DNA of 64,000 bases from Brevundimonas vesicularis (lineage in GTDB: Bacteria > Pseudomonadota > Alphaproteobacteria > Caulobacterales > Caulobacteraceae). Positions within the stretch are counted from its first letter, which is position 1; each line of letters opens with the position of its first letter. Below are positions 23,011-31,303 of the stretch, piece by piece. The stretch covers positions 806,001 through 870,000 of the forward strand of contig NZ_JACHLJ010000001.1 of the NCBI RefSeq assembly GCF_014204545.1, given 5' to 3'. The notes below the pieces were generated by a model. That model was not told the origin of the DNA and made no database searches. It was given only the letters and a program-made list of their open reading frames with translations. A program made the position numbers and the translations under genes.

Positions 23011-23283
23011 ATGACCCAGCAAATCACCTCTGCCGATCTTCGCCGGGCAGGCCTCTCCCGTAGCTTCGCTGATCATGTGATCGCGGGAACGAGAAATATC
23101 GGCGTCCCGCTCGCGCTCTGGCTCTTGGACAACCACAAGATCGTCTCCGGGCCGTTGGTCGGGAAGTCGCGGGCTGAGGTGCGGCTGTTGCGGTCCATCT
23201 ATGAACCGCGCGCGCCGAAAAGCATCGAGCGCCGTGTCGCCGCCAACGACACCGACACCCCTCCCCAAGAGGCGGCGGCATGA
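23011..23283 (+). CDS. Cro-like HTH protein
   Basis: 90 aa from ATG 23011. Short helix-turn-helix-like N-terminus (ITSADLRRAGLSRSFADHVIAGTRNIGVPLALWLL). First gene rightward of the operator region, opposite the repressor, as Cro is in lambdoid phages. Function by position. Confidence 0.65.
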   Translation: MTQQITSADLRRAGLSRSFADHVIAGTRNIGVPLALWLLDNHKIVSGPLVGKSRAEVRLLRSIYEPRAPKSIERRVAANDTDTPPQEAAA

Positions 23284-23540
23284 AGCCCATGGTCATTATG
23301 CACTATGACGAGAAGGGTTGGCTCGACGTTCGTATCTCGGGCGAGGTCACGGTTTTGACCGTCGATGACCGAGTTCCCGCTGATCGGGTTTACGAGCACA
23401 CCATCCAGGAAGACCGCGACGAACTGCTGGCTTTCGCTGACGGTCCTTGGGGCAACATCAACGACCAGCGCTCCGACCAGCTTCGTGTGAAGCTGCATCG
23501 GTTGGAGCATGGTCTCGCCGTTGTTGGCGAGGGCGCCTGA
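23280..23540 (+). CDS. Phage protein of unknown function
   Basis: 86 aa overlapping the Cro-like stop as ATGA. Beta-rich N-terminus (MVIMHYDEKGWLDVRISGEVTVLTVDDRVP) and helical end. No family recognised. Confidence 0.6.
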   Translation: MKPMVIMHYDEKGWLDVRISGEVTVLTVDDRVPADRVYEHTIQEDRDELLAFADGPWGNINDQRSDQLRVKLHRLEHGLAVVGEGA

Positions 23541-23619
23541 GATGCGCGCTCCCTCACAAATTTCGCGCTGCGCTGGGCTTGCACTTACCGGACGGGAGCC
23601 CGGGGGCTGCGGCGCGAAA

Positions 23620-23661
23620 GCTCCGGCGGGGGCCGCCCTCCCCCCAGGTCCCCGCCGGAGC
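23620..23661 (+). promoter_or_regulatory. Hairpin sequestering the ribosome site of the next gene
   Basis: Perfect 12-bp inverted repeat GCTCCGGCGGGG (23620-23631) and CCCCGCCGGAGC (23650-23661). The 3' arm contains GGAG, the only ribosome site for ATG 23667. No T-run, so translation control is more likely than termination. Confidence 0.65.
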
Positions 23662-23666
23662 ACCCC

Positions 23667-23852
23667 ATGCTGAGCAGCGACGATCTCCAGATGATCCGCG
23701 CCGTCGTCCGCCAGGAACTGAACGGCGCCCTGCATCCAAGCATCCGCCGCGTCGTGCCCGACCCTGCGTCGTTCGACGCCTACGTGGCCACCGCCACCTC
23801 TCCACCAGCCAACGACACTCAACCCGATCAACCTCCGCCTGATGCCGCCTGA
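23667..23852 (+). CDS. Small phage protein
   Basis: 61 aa, helical N-terminus (LSSDDLQMIRAVVRQELNGAL) and Pro/Ala-rich tail. It lies behind the GC-rich hairpin above. No family recognised. Confidence 0.5.
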   Translation: MLSSDDLQMIRAVVRQELNGALHPSIRRVVPDPASFDAYVATATSPPANDTQPDQPPPDAA

Positions 23853-23908
23853 GTAAGCGCACGAAGCGGAGCCGTCATGACGAAACCGAACGAGAACAGA
23901 GCAAGCAC

Positions 23909-24352
23909 ATGGACCGGCTCACACCTCTAGAACATGCAAACCTCGCCCGGCGGCTCATTGAGCATGTCGGCGGGTTGGACAAGGCGGCGAAACTCTGCCG
24001 CGTCGGCGTCAGCGACCTGTCGCTCTATCAAAATCCCAATCGCCCCGACCGGATCATGCCTGCGGACGTCATGAGCGCCCTTCAGGTCAATGGCGGGACG
24101 ACGCTCTACTCCGACGCCCAGCTGGCCGAAGTGGATGCGCCGAGAACCGTCGTCGCCGATCCCATGCACCACGCCTGTGGGCTGGTGAAGGAAGCGGCCG
24201 ACGTGCTGGGCGCGGTTCAAGCCTCGCTGTCCGACGGGACGGTGTCCGCCGCTGACTTCTCCAACTGCGACCGCGAACTGGCTGACCTTGAAGAGCGCAT
24301 TATGGTGCTTCGGGCTGGTCTGCGCGGCGCTCATCTGCGGGCGGTGTCGTGA
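23909..24352 (+). CDS. Phage HTH protein (CII-like position)
   Basis: 147 aa. N-terminal helices ANLARRLIEHVGGLDKAAKLCRVGVSDLSLYQNP resemble an HTH found in many alphaproteobacterial phage early genes. The second half is a helical bundle (ACGLVKEAADVLGAVQASLSDG). Could be a transcription or replication regulator; not assigned further. GTGA overlap with the next gene. Confidence 0.65.
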   Translation: MDRLTPLEHANLARRLIEHVGGLDKAAKLCRVGVSDLSLYQNPNRPDRIMPADVMSALQVNGGTTLYSDAQLAEVDAPRTVVADPMHHACGLVKEAADVLGAVQASLSDGTVSAADFSNCDRELADLEERIMVLRAGLRGAHLRAVS

Positions 24353-24588
24353 TCGGTTACCTCTTCCTCCGCGCCCACGCCGCCTTCCAGGCCGCGACAG
24401 CGCCGATCCGAGAACGGAAGGTTGAGAGAGCCTTCGCCGCGCAACGCGATCTTTCTGACGCCAAGGATATGCTTCGTCGCGCGAAGCTTCGGAAAGACAC
24501 CCGCTCGATCCACCACGCCGAAGCTGAGGTCCATCGTGCCCGCACCGCTCAACTGTCCGCTGAGCGGGCGATGGGGTGGCGGCTATGA
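24349..24588 (+). CDS. Small basic helical phage protein
   Basis: 79 aa, GTG start in a GTGA overlap. Strongly basic coiled-coil (ERKVERAFAAQRDLSDAKDMLRRAK). No family recognised. Confidence 0.55.
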   Translation: MIGYLFLRAHAAFQAATAPIRERKVERAFAAQRDLSDAKDMLRRAKLRKDTRSIHHAEAEVHRARTAQLSAERAMGWRL

Positions 24589-24746
24589 GCGCGCCCCAGA
24601 CCCACATCGTTGATCGCGTCTATCATGCCGATAGCGGCAAGTTCTGCACCCTGATTGGAAAGCCCGGCGTCTTCCGTTGCGATGACGACGTTGCGCCCGG
24701 CCTTTCAGTGATCGTGCGCGGAAACCGCGCGGAGAAGGCGCGATGA
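24585..24746 (+). CDS. 53-aa phage protein
   Basis: Starts MSAPQTHIVDRVYHADSGKF, beta-rich, ending VIVRGNRAEKAR. ATGA overlaps at both ends place it in the operon. No family recognised. Confidence 0.65.
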   Translation: MSAPQTHIVDRVYHADSGKFCTLIGKPGVFRCDDDVAPGLSVIVRGNRAEKAR

Positions 24747-25426
24747 CCGTGCCGACCAATCATGGGGCCATCGGCTCGGCCGGCCTTTTCGCGACCACTC
24801 GGCGCGGCGGCCTGACGGCTGACGAGATCCGGCAAGCGAAGGACATGCGCGCCAAGCGCTGGGGCATTCAAAACATCGCCAATGTCTTGGGGCGTTGCCG
24901 TGAGGACGTGCAGCGGGCGCTGGAGCCTGTCGCGCTTGAGGCCATTCCCGGCCCTACGTCGCCGCGCTCTGCTGACGAGCGGTTGAAGGCGGCGGAAGGT
25001 TATCGCGACAAGCGCTTTGCAGAGATGTGGGCCGGTTCGGCTTCTATTGCCGAAATAGCCGACCATTTCTCGGTCAGCACGAACACCATTCACAGCTGGC
25101 GCATCCGCCTCCGTCTTCCGACCCGGCAAGCGCCAGGGCTGGAACCGAAACAAACGGGATCGTCGAAGACATGCGGGCCGGAGGCTGAGCGCGTCGCTGA
25201 CGCCATAGCCGGCATCTACGGCCTTCGGCTCAAGGATCTCGCGCCGCCGCCCTCGAAAGCCAACCGGTACGCCCACCCGCGCCAGCACATCATGGCCGCG
25301 CTCATGGATTGCGGCTACTCCGCGAAAAGCATTGGCGACCTTCTCCACACCGACAACGGCACCGTCAGCTACGGCGCCAAGGCGCACCGCCTGCGGCAGC
25401 GTCGGGCCGATGAGGTTGCGGCATGA
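24743..25426 (+). CDS. DNA-binding protein with DnaA domain IV-like C-terminus
   Basis: 227 aa. Two HTH regions in the first 130 residues (TADEIRQAKDMRAKRWGIQNIANVLG and SASIAEIADHFSVSTNTIHSWR). The C-terminal 50 residues, HPRQHIMAALMDCGYSAKSIGDLLHTDNGTVSYGAKA, follow the DnaA domain IV pattern (RQ...L..... GDHTTV), which reads DnaA boxes. No AAA+ domain. Candidate phage replication initiator or adaptor, given the helicase and primase downstream. Confidence 0.75.
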   Translation: MTVPTNHGAIGSAGLFATTRRGGLTADEIRQAKDMRAKRWGIQNIANVLGRCREDVQRALEPVALEAIPGPTSPRSADERLKAAEGYRDKRFAEMWAGSASIAEIADHFSVSTNTIHSWRIRLRLPTRQAPGLEPKQTGSSKTCGPEAERVADAIAGIYGLRLKDLAPPPSKANRYAHPRQHIMAALMDCGYSAKSIGDLLHTDNGTVSYGAKAHRLRQRRADEVAA

Positions 25427-25662
25427 ACGCCATCATCCCCTTTCCCGATCGCGCTGGCCACGATCTGCTCAAGGACACGTCGGTCGGCGTCGCCTCCATC
25501 AGCCGCAAGGTTGATCGGATCATCGAGGACCACACACCTCATGCCCAAGCTGCGCGCCTGACGGTCCGGTTCGCCGTTCTGGCGGCCCGTGACCGAATGA
25601 CGAAATCCGAACTGCTGAACGCCCTGCGTGACCTGACCGAAGAAGTCGAGGCCCAGCCATGA
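25423..25662 (+). CDS. Small phage protein
   Basis: 79 aa, helical C-terminus (ARDRMTKSELLNALRDLTEEVEAQP). Coupled by ATGA overlaps to both neighbours. No family recognised. Confidence 0.6.
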   Translation: MNAIIPFPDRAGHDLLKDTSVGVASISRKVDRIIEDHTPHAQAARLTVRFAVLAARDRMTKSELLNALRDLTEEVEAQP

Positions 25663-26642
25663 ACATCCCCATCGACCAAATCACGACTTTTGATCGCGTC
25701 CGTCAGGCTTCCCGACCGCAGGTTGATGCCCTCGTCGCCAGCATTCGTGAAGTTGGCCTGCTGAACCCAATCACCGTGGCGCCGACCGACGGCGGTTTCG
25801 CCCTGGTCGCCGGCATGCACCGTCTGGAGGCCTGCCGCGTCTTGGGGATGACGGCAGTGCCAGCGATCACGCTCGACCTCGACGCCAATCAGCGGATCAT
25901 CGCCGAGTGCGACGAAAATCTGTGCGCGCCGACGTTGACCGCGTCGGAGCGGGCCGAGTTCACCCGCCGGCGGAAGGCGGCCTATGAGGCGCTGCACCCC
26001 GAGACGCGGGCGGATGCACCTAAGGGCAACCAGTATGCTTCTCGCCAAGTTGGCGACAAGCAACCTGCCCCACGGTTCACTGCCGACACTGCCGCCTCGA
26101 CGGGCCAGTCTGAGCGGGCCGTGCAGCGCGATGCCGAGCGAGGCGAGAAGGTCTCCGACGATGCCCTGGGCATGATCAAGGGCACCCGTCTCGACACCGG
26201 CAAGTACCTCGACAGCATCAAGAACCTCGCGCCCGAGGATCAGGTCGCTAAGGTCGAGGCCGACCTCGCGCCCTCAGAGCCTGACGAAAAACGGGACACT
26301 GCTCCACAAGCAGCGGTCGATCCCGAACGCCGCAAGCTGGCGAAGCTGACGACGGACGCCTTGATCGACGAGGTATTGGGTCTGCGCGCCGACCTTGCTG
26401 ACGAAAAGACGAAGACCCTCAGTTTGAAGAACGAGCGTGAAGACCTTTCCGCCAGGCTGGCCGAGGCCACCTCCGGCGAACAGGGAAAGGTGATAGGCAA
26501 CCTCCAGCGCCAGCTGCATCAGCTCAAGGGACGCATCGCAGAGCATCAGACTGCAGCCAAGCGATGGGAGCGAAAGGCCGTGAAGGCTGAGGCGCGCGTC
26601 AAGGAACTGGAGAACCTGCCGATCGACATGGGTGCGCTGTGA
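25659..26642 (+). CDS. ParB/Srx-domain protein with coiled coil
   Basis: 327 aa. Residues 1-95 form a ParB-like nuclease/CTPase domain: QITTFDRVRQASRPQVDALVASIREVGLLNPITV, then GFALVAGMHRLEACRVLG and the IIAECDENL helix. The central region is variable, and residues about 235-320 are a long coiled coil. It has no ParA partner, so partition is unlikely. Phage ParB-like proteins are often transcription or modification factors. Placed in the replication operon. Confidence 0.8.
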   Translation: MNIPIDQITTFDRVRQASRPQVDALVASIREVGLLNPITVAPTDGGFALVAGMHRLEACRVLGMTAVPAITLDLDANQRIIAECDENLCAPTLTASERAEFTRRRKAAYEALHPETRADAPKGNQYASRQVGDKQPAPRFTADTAASTGQSERAVQRDAERGEKVSDDALGMIKGTRLDTGKYLDSIKNLAPEDQVAKVEADLAPSEPDEKRDTAPQAAVDPERRKLAKLTTDALIDEVLGLRADLADEKTKTLSLKNEREDLSARLAEATSGEQGKVIGNLQRQLHQLKGRIAEHQTAAKRWERKAVKAEARVKELENLPIDMGAL

Positions 26643-26890
26643 GCATCCTCGCCCGCATCCAAGCCCATGGCGGTCAGGTCGTCCGCGCCGAATGGAGGTT
26701 CACGCTCAAGCCCGGCCGTCTGTCGCCTGCCGCCCTCGCATGGCTGAAGGCGCACTGGCGCGCGGCGTGCGCTGAGGCATGGCCAGCGCTGGACCATTGG
26801 GAAGAGCGCGCGGCTATCCGCGAATACATGGGCGGGCAGTCTCGCGCCGAGGCTGAGGCCAGCGCCTATGCGGAGGTCGCCGGATGCTGA
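26639..26890 (+). CDS. Small phage protein
   Basis: 83 aa, GTG start at the ParB-like stop. Trp-rich helical protein (ALAWLKAHWRAACAEAWPALDHWEE). Its end overlaps the helicase start by 7 nt. No family recognised. Confidence 0.6.
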   Translation: MSILARIQAHGGQVVRAEWRFTLKPGRLSPAALAWLKAHWRAACAEAWPALDHWEERAAIREYMGGQSRAEAEASAYAEVAGC

Positions 26891-28455
26891 CCTTCCGAGA
26901 CCCAAAGGACATCGTTCTGCGCCCCTACCAGGATGCAGCGGTCGAAGGATTGCGCGACGGTCTTCGTGAGGGCCGCAAGCGTCTAATCCTGTGCGCCCCG
27001 ACCGGTGCGGGCAAGACAGTCTTGGCGGCCCACCTTCTGAAGCAAGCTGATGAGAAGGGCAGCTACGCCTTGTTCCTCGTGGACCGCGTGGCCCTAGTGA
27101 ACCAGACGAGCGAGACGCTCGACGAATATGGCGTCAACCACGGCATCGTGCAGGGCATCAACCGCCGCTGGGCTCCCCGCGAGAACGTGCAGGTCTGCTC
27201 GGTCCAGACGCTGGCTCGCCGGTCTCTGCCCCGGCGTCCGTCGCTGATCGTCTACGACGAAGCGCACTGCCAATACGCGGCGACCCTGAAGTTCATCGCC
27301 GACCATCCTGACGCCGTGGCCATCGGCCTGACCGCCACGCCATTCACCGCCGGCATGGCGGACCATTGGGAGGGTATGGTCAACGTCACGACGACGCGGA
27401 CGCTGATTGACGACGGCTTCCTGATGGAGCCGAAGGTCTATATCGCCAGATCGCCGGATGAGAGCGAGTATGGTCGTAACAGCTTCGGCGAGTTCTCGGA
27501 TGAGAGCGCAGCTTCGGCCGGCATCAAGATCGTCGGCGATGTGGTGGCCGAGTGGATCGCCAAGACAAACGAGCATTTTGGCGGCCCAGCCAAGACCATC
27601 GTTTTCAGCCCGACCGTCGAACATGGGCGCGAGCTATGCGCTGCCTTCGCAGCGGCTGGGTTTAACTTCCAGCAGATCAGCTACCAGGACCGCGACGACA
27701 ACGAGCGCGCCGAAAAGATCGCTGAGTTCCGCCGCCCTGACAGCCTCATTCATGGGCTGGTCTCTTGCGGCGTGCTGACCAAGGGCTTTGACGTGCCAGA
27801 CGTCCTGGTCGGGATCTCGTGCAAGCCTTACCGAAAGAGCCTGTCGAGCCACATCCAAGAGATAGGCCGCGTCATGCGGACCCATCCTTCGAAGACTAAG
27901 GCCCTCTGGCTCGATCATTGCGGCAACTTCGAACGCTTCGCCGTCGACATGTATGACGTCTGGGACAACGGCGCGGGTGAGCTGTCGTCAGCGACGAAGC
28001 GCGACAGCATCGCCCGTGAGCGCGAAGTTAAAAACCGCGAGCCGGTCAAGTGCGTCGAGTGCGGCGGAGGGATGCGAGGCAATACCTGCACAGCATGCGG
28101 GTGGGAGCGTCCGGCGCGCTCTGACATCCAGTCGGTCGCAGGTGAGTTGCGCGAGTTCGATCCGGCTGCCTTCGGCATGCAGGCGCGCGGCGGTCTGAGG
28201 GCGGACTGTTTGAAGCGGCCGAAGGACATCTGGCGTGCCGCTCTCAACTATTGCGCCGCCCACACCCGCCAGGGCGAAGATCATGCCCGGCGCTGGGCTT
28301 ATGGCGTGTTCCGGGGCGTCTATCCCGGCGCCAAGGTGCCGAGCGGCTGGTATCATGCTCGCATCCCTGCCGTCGTGGACCCGGCAGCATACGGCTTGGT
28401 CGAACGCGAGACGGCTCGCTTCCGCAAGAAGTCGCCAATGAAGAGGGCAGCATGA
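26884..28455 (+). CDS. Superfamily II DEAD/DEAH-box helicase with zinc ribbon
   Basis: 523 aa. Q-motif-like LRPYQ, Walker A APTGAGKT at 38-45, Walker B DEAH at 125-128, motif III TATP, motif VI QEIGRVMR. Residues 390-405 hold a four-Cys zinc ribbon (C390, C393, C402, C405). The C-terminal domain (DIWRAALNYCAAHTRQGEDHARRWAYGVFRGVYPG) is typical of phage replicative helicases of this class. Expected to unwind phage DNA at the origin, with the adjacent primase. Confidence 0.92.
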   Translation: MLTFRDPKDIVLRPYQDAAVEGLRDGLREGRKRLILCAPTGAGKTVLAAHLLKQADEKGSYALFLVDRVALVNQTSETLDEYGVNHGIVQGINRRWAPRENVQVCSVQTLARRSLPRRPSLIVYDEAHCQYAATLKFIADHPDAVAIGLTATPFTAGMADHWEGMVNVTTTRTLIDDGFLMEPKVYIARSPDESEYGRNSFGEFSDESAASAGIKIVGDVVAEWIAKTNEHFGGPAKTIVFSPTVEHGRELCAAFAAAGFNFQQISYQDRDDNERAEKIAEFRRPDSLIHGLVSCGVLTKGFDVPDVLVGISCKPYRKSLSSHIQEIGRVMRTHPSKTKALWLDHCGNFERFAVDMYDVWDNGAGELSSATKRDSIAREREVKNREPVKCVECGGGMRGNTCTACGWERPARSDIQSVAGELREFDPAAFGMQARGGLRADCLKRPKDIWRAALNYCAAHTRQGEDHARRWAYGVFRGVYPGAKVPSGWYHARIPAVVDPAAYGLVERETARFRKKSPMKRAA

Positions 28456-29384
28456 ACGCCCTTTCGCTGGATGAAGCCATGCGCCGGGCATGTGATGCCG
28501 TGAGGGTGTCGCCGCCCAAACGCCGATGCGCGCCCGGTCGATGGACCCGAACCGATTCCCTCGGGAAGAACGGAAAGAACGACGCGGCGGTGTTGATCGA
28601 TGACGATCAGCAAGGCGGCTTCGTCTACAACTACCAGACGGCCCAAGGGCAGAAGTTCCGCGTCGATGGCGCGAACGATAACCGCCCGGCGGACCCGATG
28701 ATCGAGATTCGCCGGCGGCAGCGGGACGCTGAACGTGAGACCGAGCGTCGAGACGTGGAGCGCATCTGTGCGGACTTGGTGCATGGGTGCAGGACGGACG
28801 TTCACCCCTACCTGAAGGCCAAAGGCTTCCCGGATGAGCTGGGGCTGGTCTGCGACGACCCTCGCCAGTTCTTCCCGTCCGGCCGGTTCGGCGACATGCT
28901 GGCCCACGCCTTGCCCGAGGGCCAGGGCCCGTTCCTGATCATCCCCGGCCGCGTCGGCAAGGCAATCACGACGGTTCAGTTCATCACGCCCGACGGCGCC
29001 AAGAAGAACATCCTTCGAGGCGTCATGTCTGGTGCCGCCCATCGGATCGCCACGGGGCGCGACACATGGGTTTGTGAGGGCATCGGAACCGCCATGACCA
29101 TCAGGGCCGCCCTGCGCCTACTGGGGGCCTCGGCGACTGTCCTTTCGGCCTTCTCGGCATCCAATGTCGGTCAGGTGGCAGAATCCATCGCAGGATCGCG
29201 CATCGCAGCTGACCACGACAAGCCCGTCGAGACGCTAGACTGGAAGGGCGCGGGAGAGTTCTACGCCCGCCGCTCAGGTCGCCAGTGGACGATGCCCAAG
29301 CAGATGGGCGACGACTTCAACGACCTTCACCAGCGGGAGGGCCTTCGGGCCGTGGCGCTGCACCTTAGGGAGGCGCTGGGATGA
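28452..29384 (+). CDS. Phage primase with Toprim domain
   Basis: 310 aa from ATG 28452 (ATGA overlap with the helicase). The N-terminal 170 residues hold a zinc-free primase-associated region, then the Toprim fold: TWVCEGIGTAMTIRAALRLLGASATVLSAFSASNV with the catalytic Glu, and the IAADHDKP acidic motif. Similar to the P4/DUF7146 class of phage primases. It makes primers for the helicase upstream. Confidence 0.85.
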   Translation: MNALSLDEAMRRACDAVRVSPPKRRCAPGRWTRTDSLGKNGKNDAAVLIDDDQQGGFVYNYQTAQGQKFRVDGANDNRPADPMIEIRRRQRDAERETERRDVERICADLVHGCRTDVHPYLKAKGFPDELGLVCDDPRQFFPSGRFGDMLAHALPEGQGPFLIIPGRVGKAITTVQFITPDGAKKNILRGVMSGAAHRIATGRDTWVCEGIGTAMTIRAALRLLGASATVLSAFSASNVGQVAESIAGSRIAADHDKPVETLDWKGAGEFYARRSGRQWTMPKQMGDDFNDLHQREGLRAVALHLREALG

Positions 29385-29791
29385 TGAAGAGACCCCGCGC
29401 TCTTGAGGAACGCGGGGCCGGCCTGGCGGACGGTTTGAAGACAGTGGCGCCAGAGACCGGAAGCCTACCACGGGGCGGAACCCCAGGCGAAGCGCAGTCC
29501 GAAAGAGTGAAGCGCGGTTCCCGGCACGATGACCAAGGTGTCGCAAGTAGCACTCGACGATCCGGCGATAGTCACTCGACCAGATCGGCCAAGACGACGG
29601 CTCGGCTCCGGCCAGCAAGATCGTGGAGGCATGGGGACCAACCTGGGAGGCCGCGAGGCCCCTGGGCTGGTCGTCCTATGCCTTCGCTCAGGCTCTCTCC
29701 TACCAGCAATACAAATCTGACCGAGGAAATTCAGACAGTGACCCGCGCCGATTTTTCCGCCAACCGCCACCACCAGGGAGCCGCAGCATAA
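29381..29791 (+). pseudogene. Doubtful 136-codon frame, possibly a frameshifted gene
   Basis: The frame starts in an ATGA overlap with the primase and ends in TAATG with the next gene, so both borders look coupled. But its product is Arg/Ser/Pro-rich and unlike a folded protein. From 29572 to about 29707 another frame reads QIGQDDGSAPASKI, then EAWGPTWEAARPLGWSSYAF, with the GC-rich third positions of coding DNA. Two frameshifts would join the pieces. It could be a decayed gene, or noncoding. An inverted repeat CCCCGCG/CGCGGGG sits at about 29394-29418. Confidence 0.35.
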
Positions 29792-30558
29792 TGGCCAAGC
29801 GCAACTCTATCCCGCTGACCTTTGCGGAACAGCAAGAGCGAACTCGCGCCGCCAACGAGGCGCGGGCGATCAAACGCGCCCAGAAAGAGGCCGAGGCCCA
29901 GGGCGTCGCCCAAAAAGAGCAGCCCGAAACCAACGCTCTTCTGCGAGAGCGGCGAGCCGAAGTCGCGCGGTTGAAGGCCCAAGGCGCCGACGTGAACGTG
30001 GACAAGAACACGAATGAGGTCCTTGGAGCTTGGCGCCGGGACGTTTTTACGATCCTGCGCAACCGTCACGGAAAGCCGACCAACGGCTATCCCAAGGGCC
30101 GGCCCGCCCTTTCACAGCGCGCTTATGAGGCGTTTCGGGGCCACGAGACGGACATTCACCTGTCGGAGGGGGCGTCAGGTGGCGAACGCCGGCCCGACTT
30201 CATCCGCGCGACGTGCGAAGGCGCGCCGGGCCAGAACGTCACCCAGGAAGCGATAGACGCGGCCGGCCGGGTAAAGAAGACGCTGCTGGGCCTGTCGCCG
30301 ACTGACGCTCGCCTGCTGACCGCCCTGATGACCGGAGAGAAGGCGCTGGCGCGAAACTGGCGCCAGACCGTGGAGGCGGAGACGGGAGAGACGGCTGACG
30401 AAAGCCAGGCGGCCCGGATCCGGGCCTTAGGTGAAAATCTGATCCACGCGCGCGGCGTCGCGACTGCCAAGGCCATCATCCCCGCCAACGACCGACCTGC
30501 CCTCGAGCCTCATCAGCAGAAGGTGACATGGTTCAGGGGCGCTGATTTCGGAAGATAA
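29791..30558 (+). CDS. Phage protein upstream of the packaging genes
   Basis: 255 aa from ATG 29791, with AGGGAG upstream; a GTG at 29623 would add 56 residues but lacks a ribosome site. Basic helical N-terminus (AEQQERTRAANEARAIKRAQKEAEAQ), then a conserved core with GAWRRDVFTILRNRHGKP and a helical end GLSPTDARLLTALMTGEKALARNW. Function not recognised. Last gene before the late-region terminator. Confidence 0.7.
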   Translation: MAKRNSIPLTFAEQQERTRAANEARAIKRAQKEAEAQGVAQKEQPETNALLRERRAEVARLKAQGADVNVDKNTNEVLGAWRRDVFTILRNRHGKPTNGYPKGRPALSQRAYEAFRGHETDIHLSEGASGGERRPDFIRATCEGAPGQNVTQEAIDAAGRVKKTLLGLSPTDARLLTALMTGEKALARNWRQTVEAETGETADESQAARIRALGENLIHARGVATAKAIIPANDRPALEPHQQKVTWFRGADFGR

Positions 30559-30627
30559 CTCAGGGCTTTTCCGACCGGTCGAAGCAGGGTACACAAAGGC
30601 AAGGTCGCTTCGCGCGTCCAGAAGATC

Positions 30628-30657
30628 AGCCCCGCCTCTTTTGAGCGCGGGGCTTTT
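30628..30657 (+). terminator. Rho-independent terminator of the rightward early operon
   Basis: Stem AGCCCCGC (30628-30635) with GCGGGGCT (30647-30654), followed by TTTT. It divides replication genes from packaging genes. Confidence 0.85.
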
Positions 30658-30686
30658 CGTTGCGCGTCAGATTTGACCAAGCGGCC

Positions 30687-30953
30687 TCAGCGCTGATCCA
30701 TCGTGATCGGTGTCCACACGAGCTGAGCGCCGTCGACCGTAGTGTACGACCCCATTGGATTGCCGATTATCGCGCCTGTGTTCGGCACGGCAGCAAAGCT
30801 TTTACCGGTGACGGTGTCGAGCAACACCATGTCTCGCAGGTTACCCTGGTTGTAGATCATCCACCTGCCGACGTTTGATTGTTCGACGGGCTCTGGCTGC
30901 GGATTGCAGGCACCCAAAATCAGTAGAGCCGAAGCTACAAGAAACCTCTTCAT
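30687..30953 (-). CDS. Antisense small lipoprotein
   Basis: 88 aa on the minus strand inside the rightward genes. Signal peptide with lipobox ILGAC (Cys16), then a compact beta-rich domain (VGRWMIYNQGNLRDMVLLDTVTGKSF) resembling small phage lipoproteins that copy host outer-membrane proteins. Opposite orientation between a terminator and the terminase suggests independent expression, perhaps in the lysogen. Confidence 0.75.
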   Translation of the reverse strand: MKRFLVASALLILGACNPQPEPVEQSNVGRWMIYNQGNLRDMVLLDTVTGKSFAAVPNTGAIIGNPMGSYTTVDGAQLVWTPITMDQR

Positions 30954-31026
30954 CGATCCCCCCTATAAAAAACAACCTGCGGGATATTTCGATTCCCCGA
31001 TTGAAAACAATCAAAGGAAATCAAAC

Positions 31027-31302
31027 ATGGCCCGAGGCGGTGCGCGCCCCGGCGCTGGGCGTAAGAAAGGCGCGATCACGACCAAGACGCGTGAGATCGC
31101 AGAAGCGGCTCTAGGCTCAGGTCTGACGCCTCTCGACTATATGCTCGGCATCCTTCGGGACGACCAGAAGCCGGAAGCCATGCGCTTCGAGGCAGCTAAG
31201 GCGGCGGCGCCATTCGTCCATGCTAGGCTGGCGGCCGTCGACGCCAACGTGAACCACGGCGGCATCAGCATCAACATCTCGCCGGACGACGCCGAGCTGT
31301 AG
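31027..31302 (+). CDS. Terminase small subunit-like protein
   Basis: 91 aa from ATG 31027 (AAAGGAAA upstream). Begins ARGGARPGAGRKKGAITTKT, a basic DNA-binding tail, then a short helical domain with LDYMLGILRD and AAAPFVHARLAAVD. This family lies directly before terL in many alphaproteobacterial phages. The AT-rich 73-bp gap upstream, with TATAAAA near 30963, may hold promoters for both this gene and the divergent lipoprotein gene. Confidence 0.75.
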   Translation: MARGGARPGAGRKKGAITTKTREIAEAALGSGLTPLDYMLGILRDDQKPEAMRFEAAKAAAPFVHARLAAVDANVNHGGISINISPDDAEL

Positions 31303-31303
31303 G

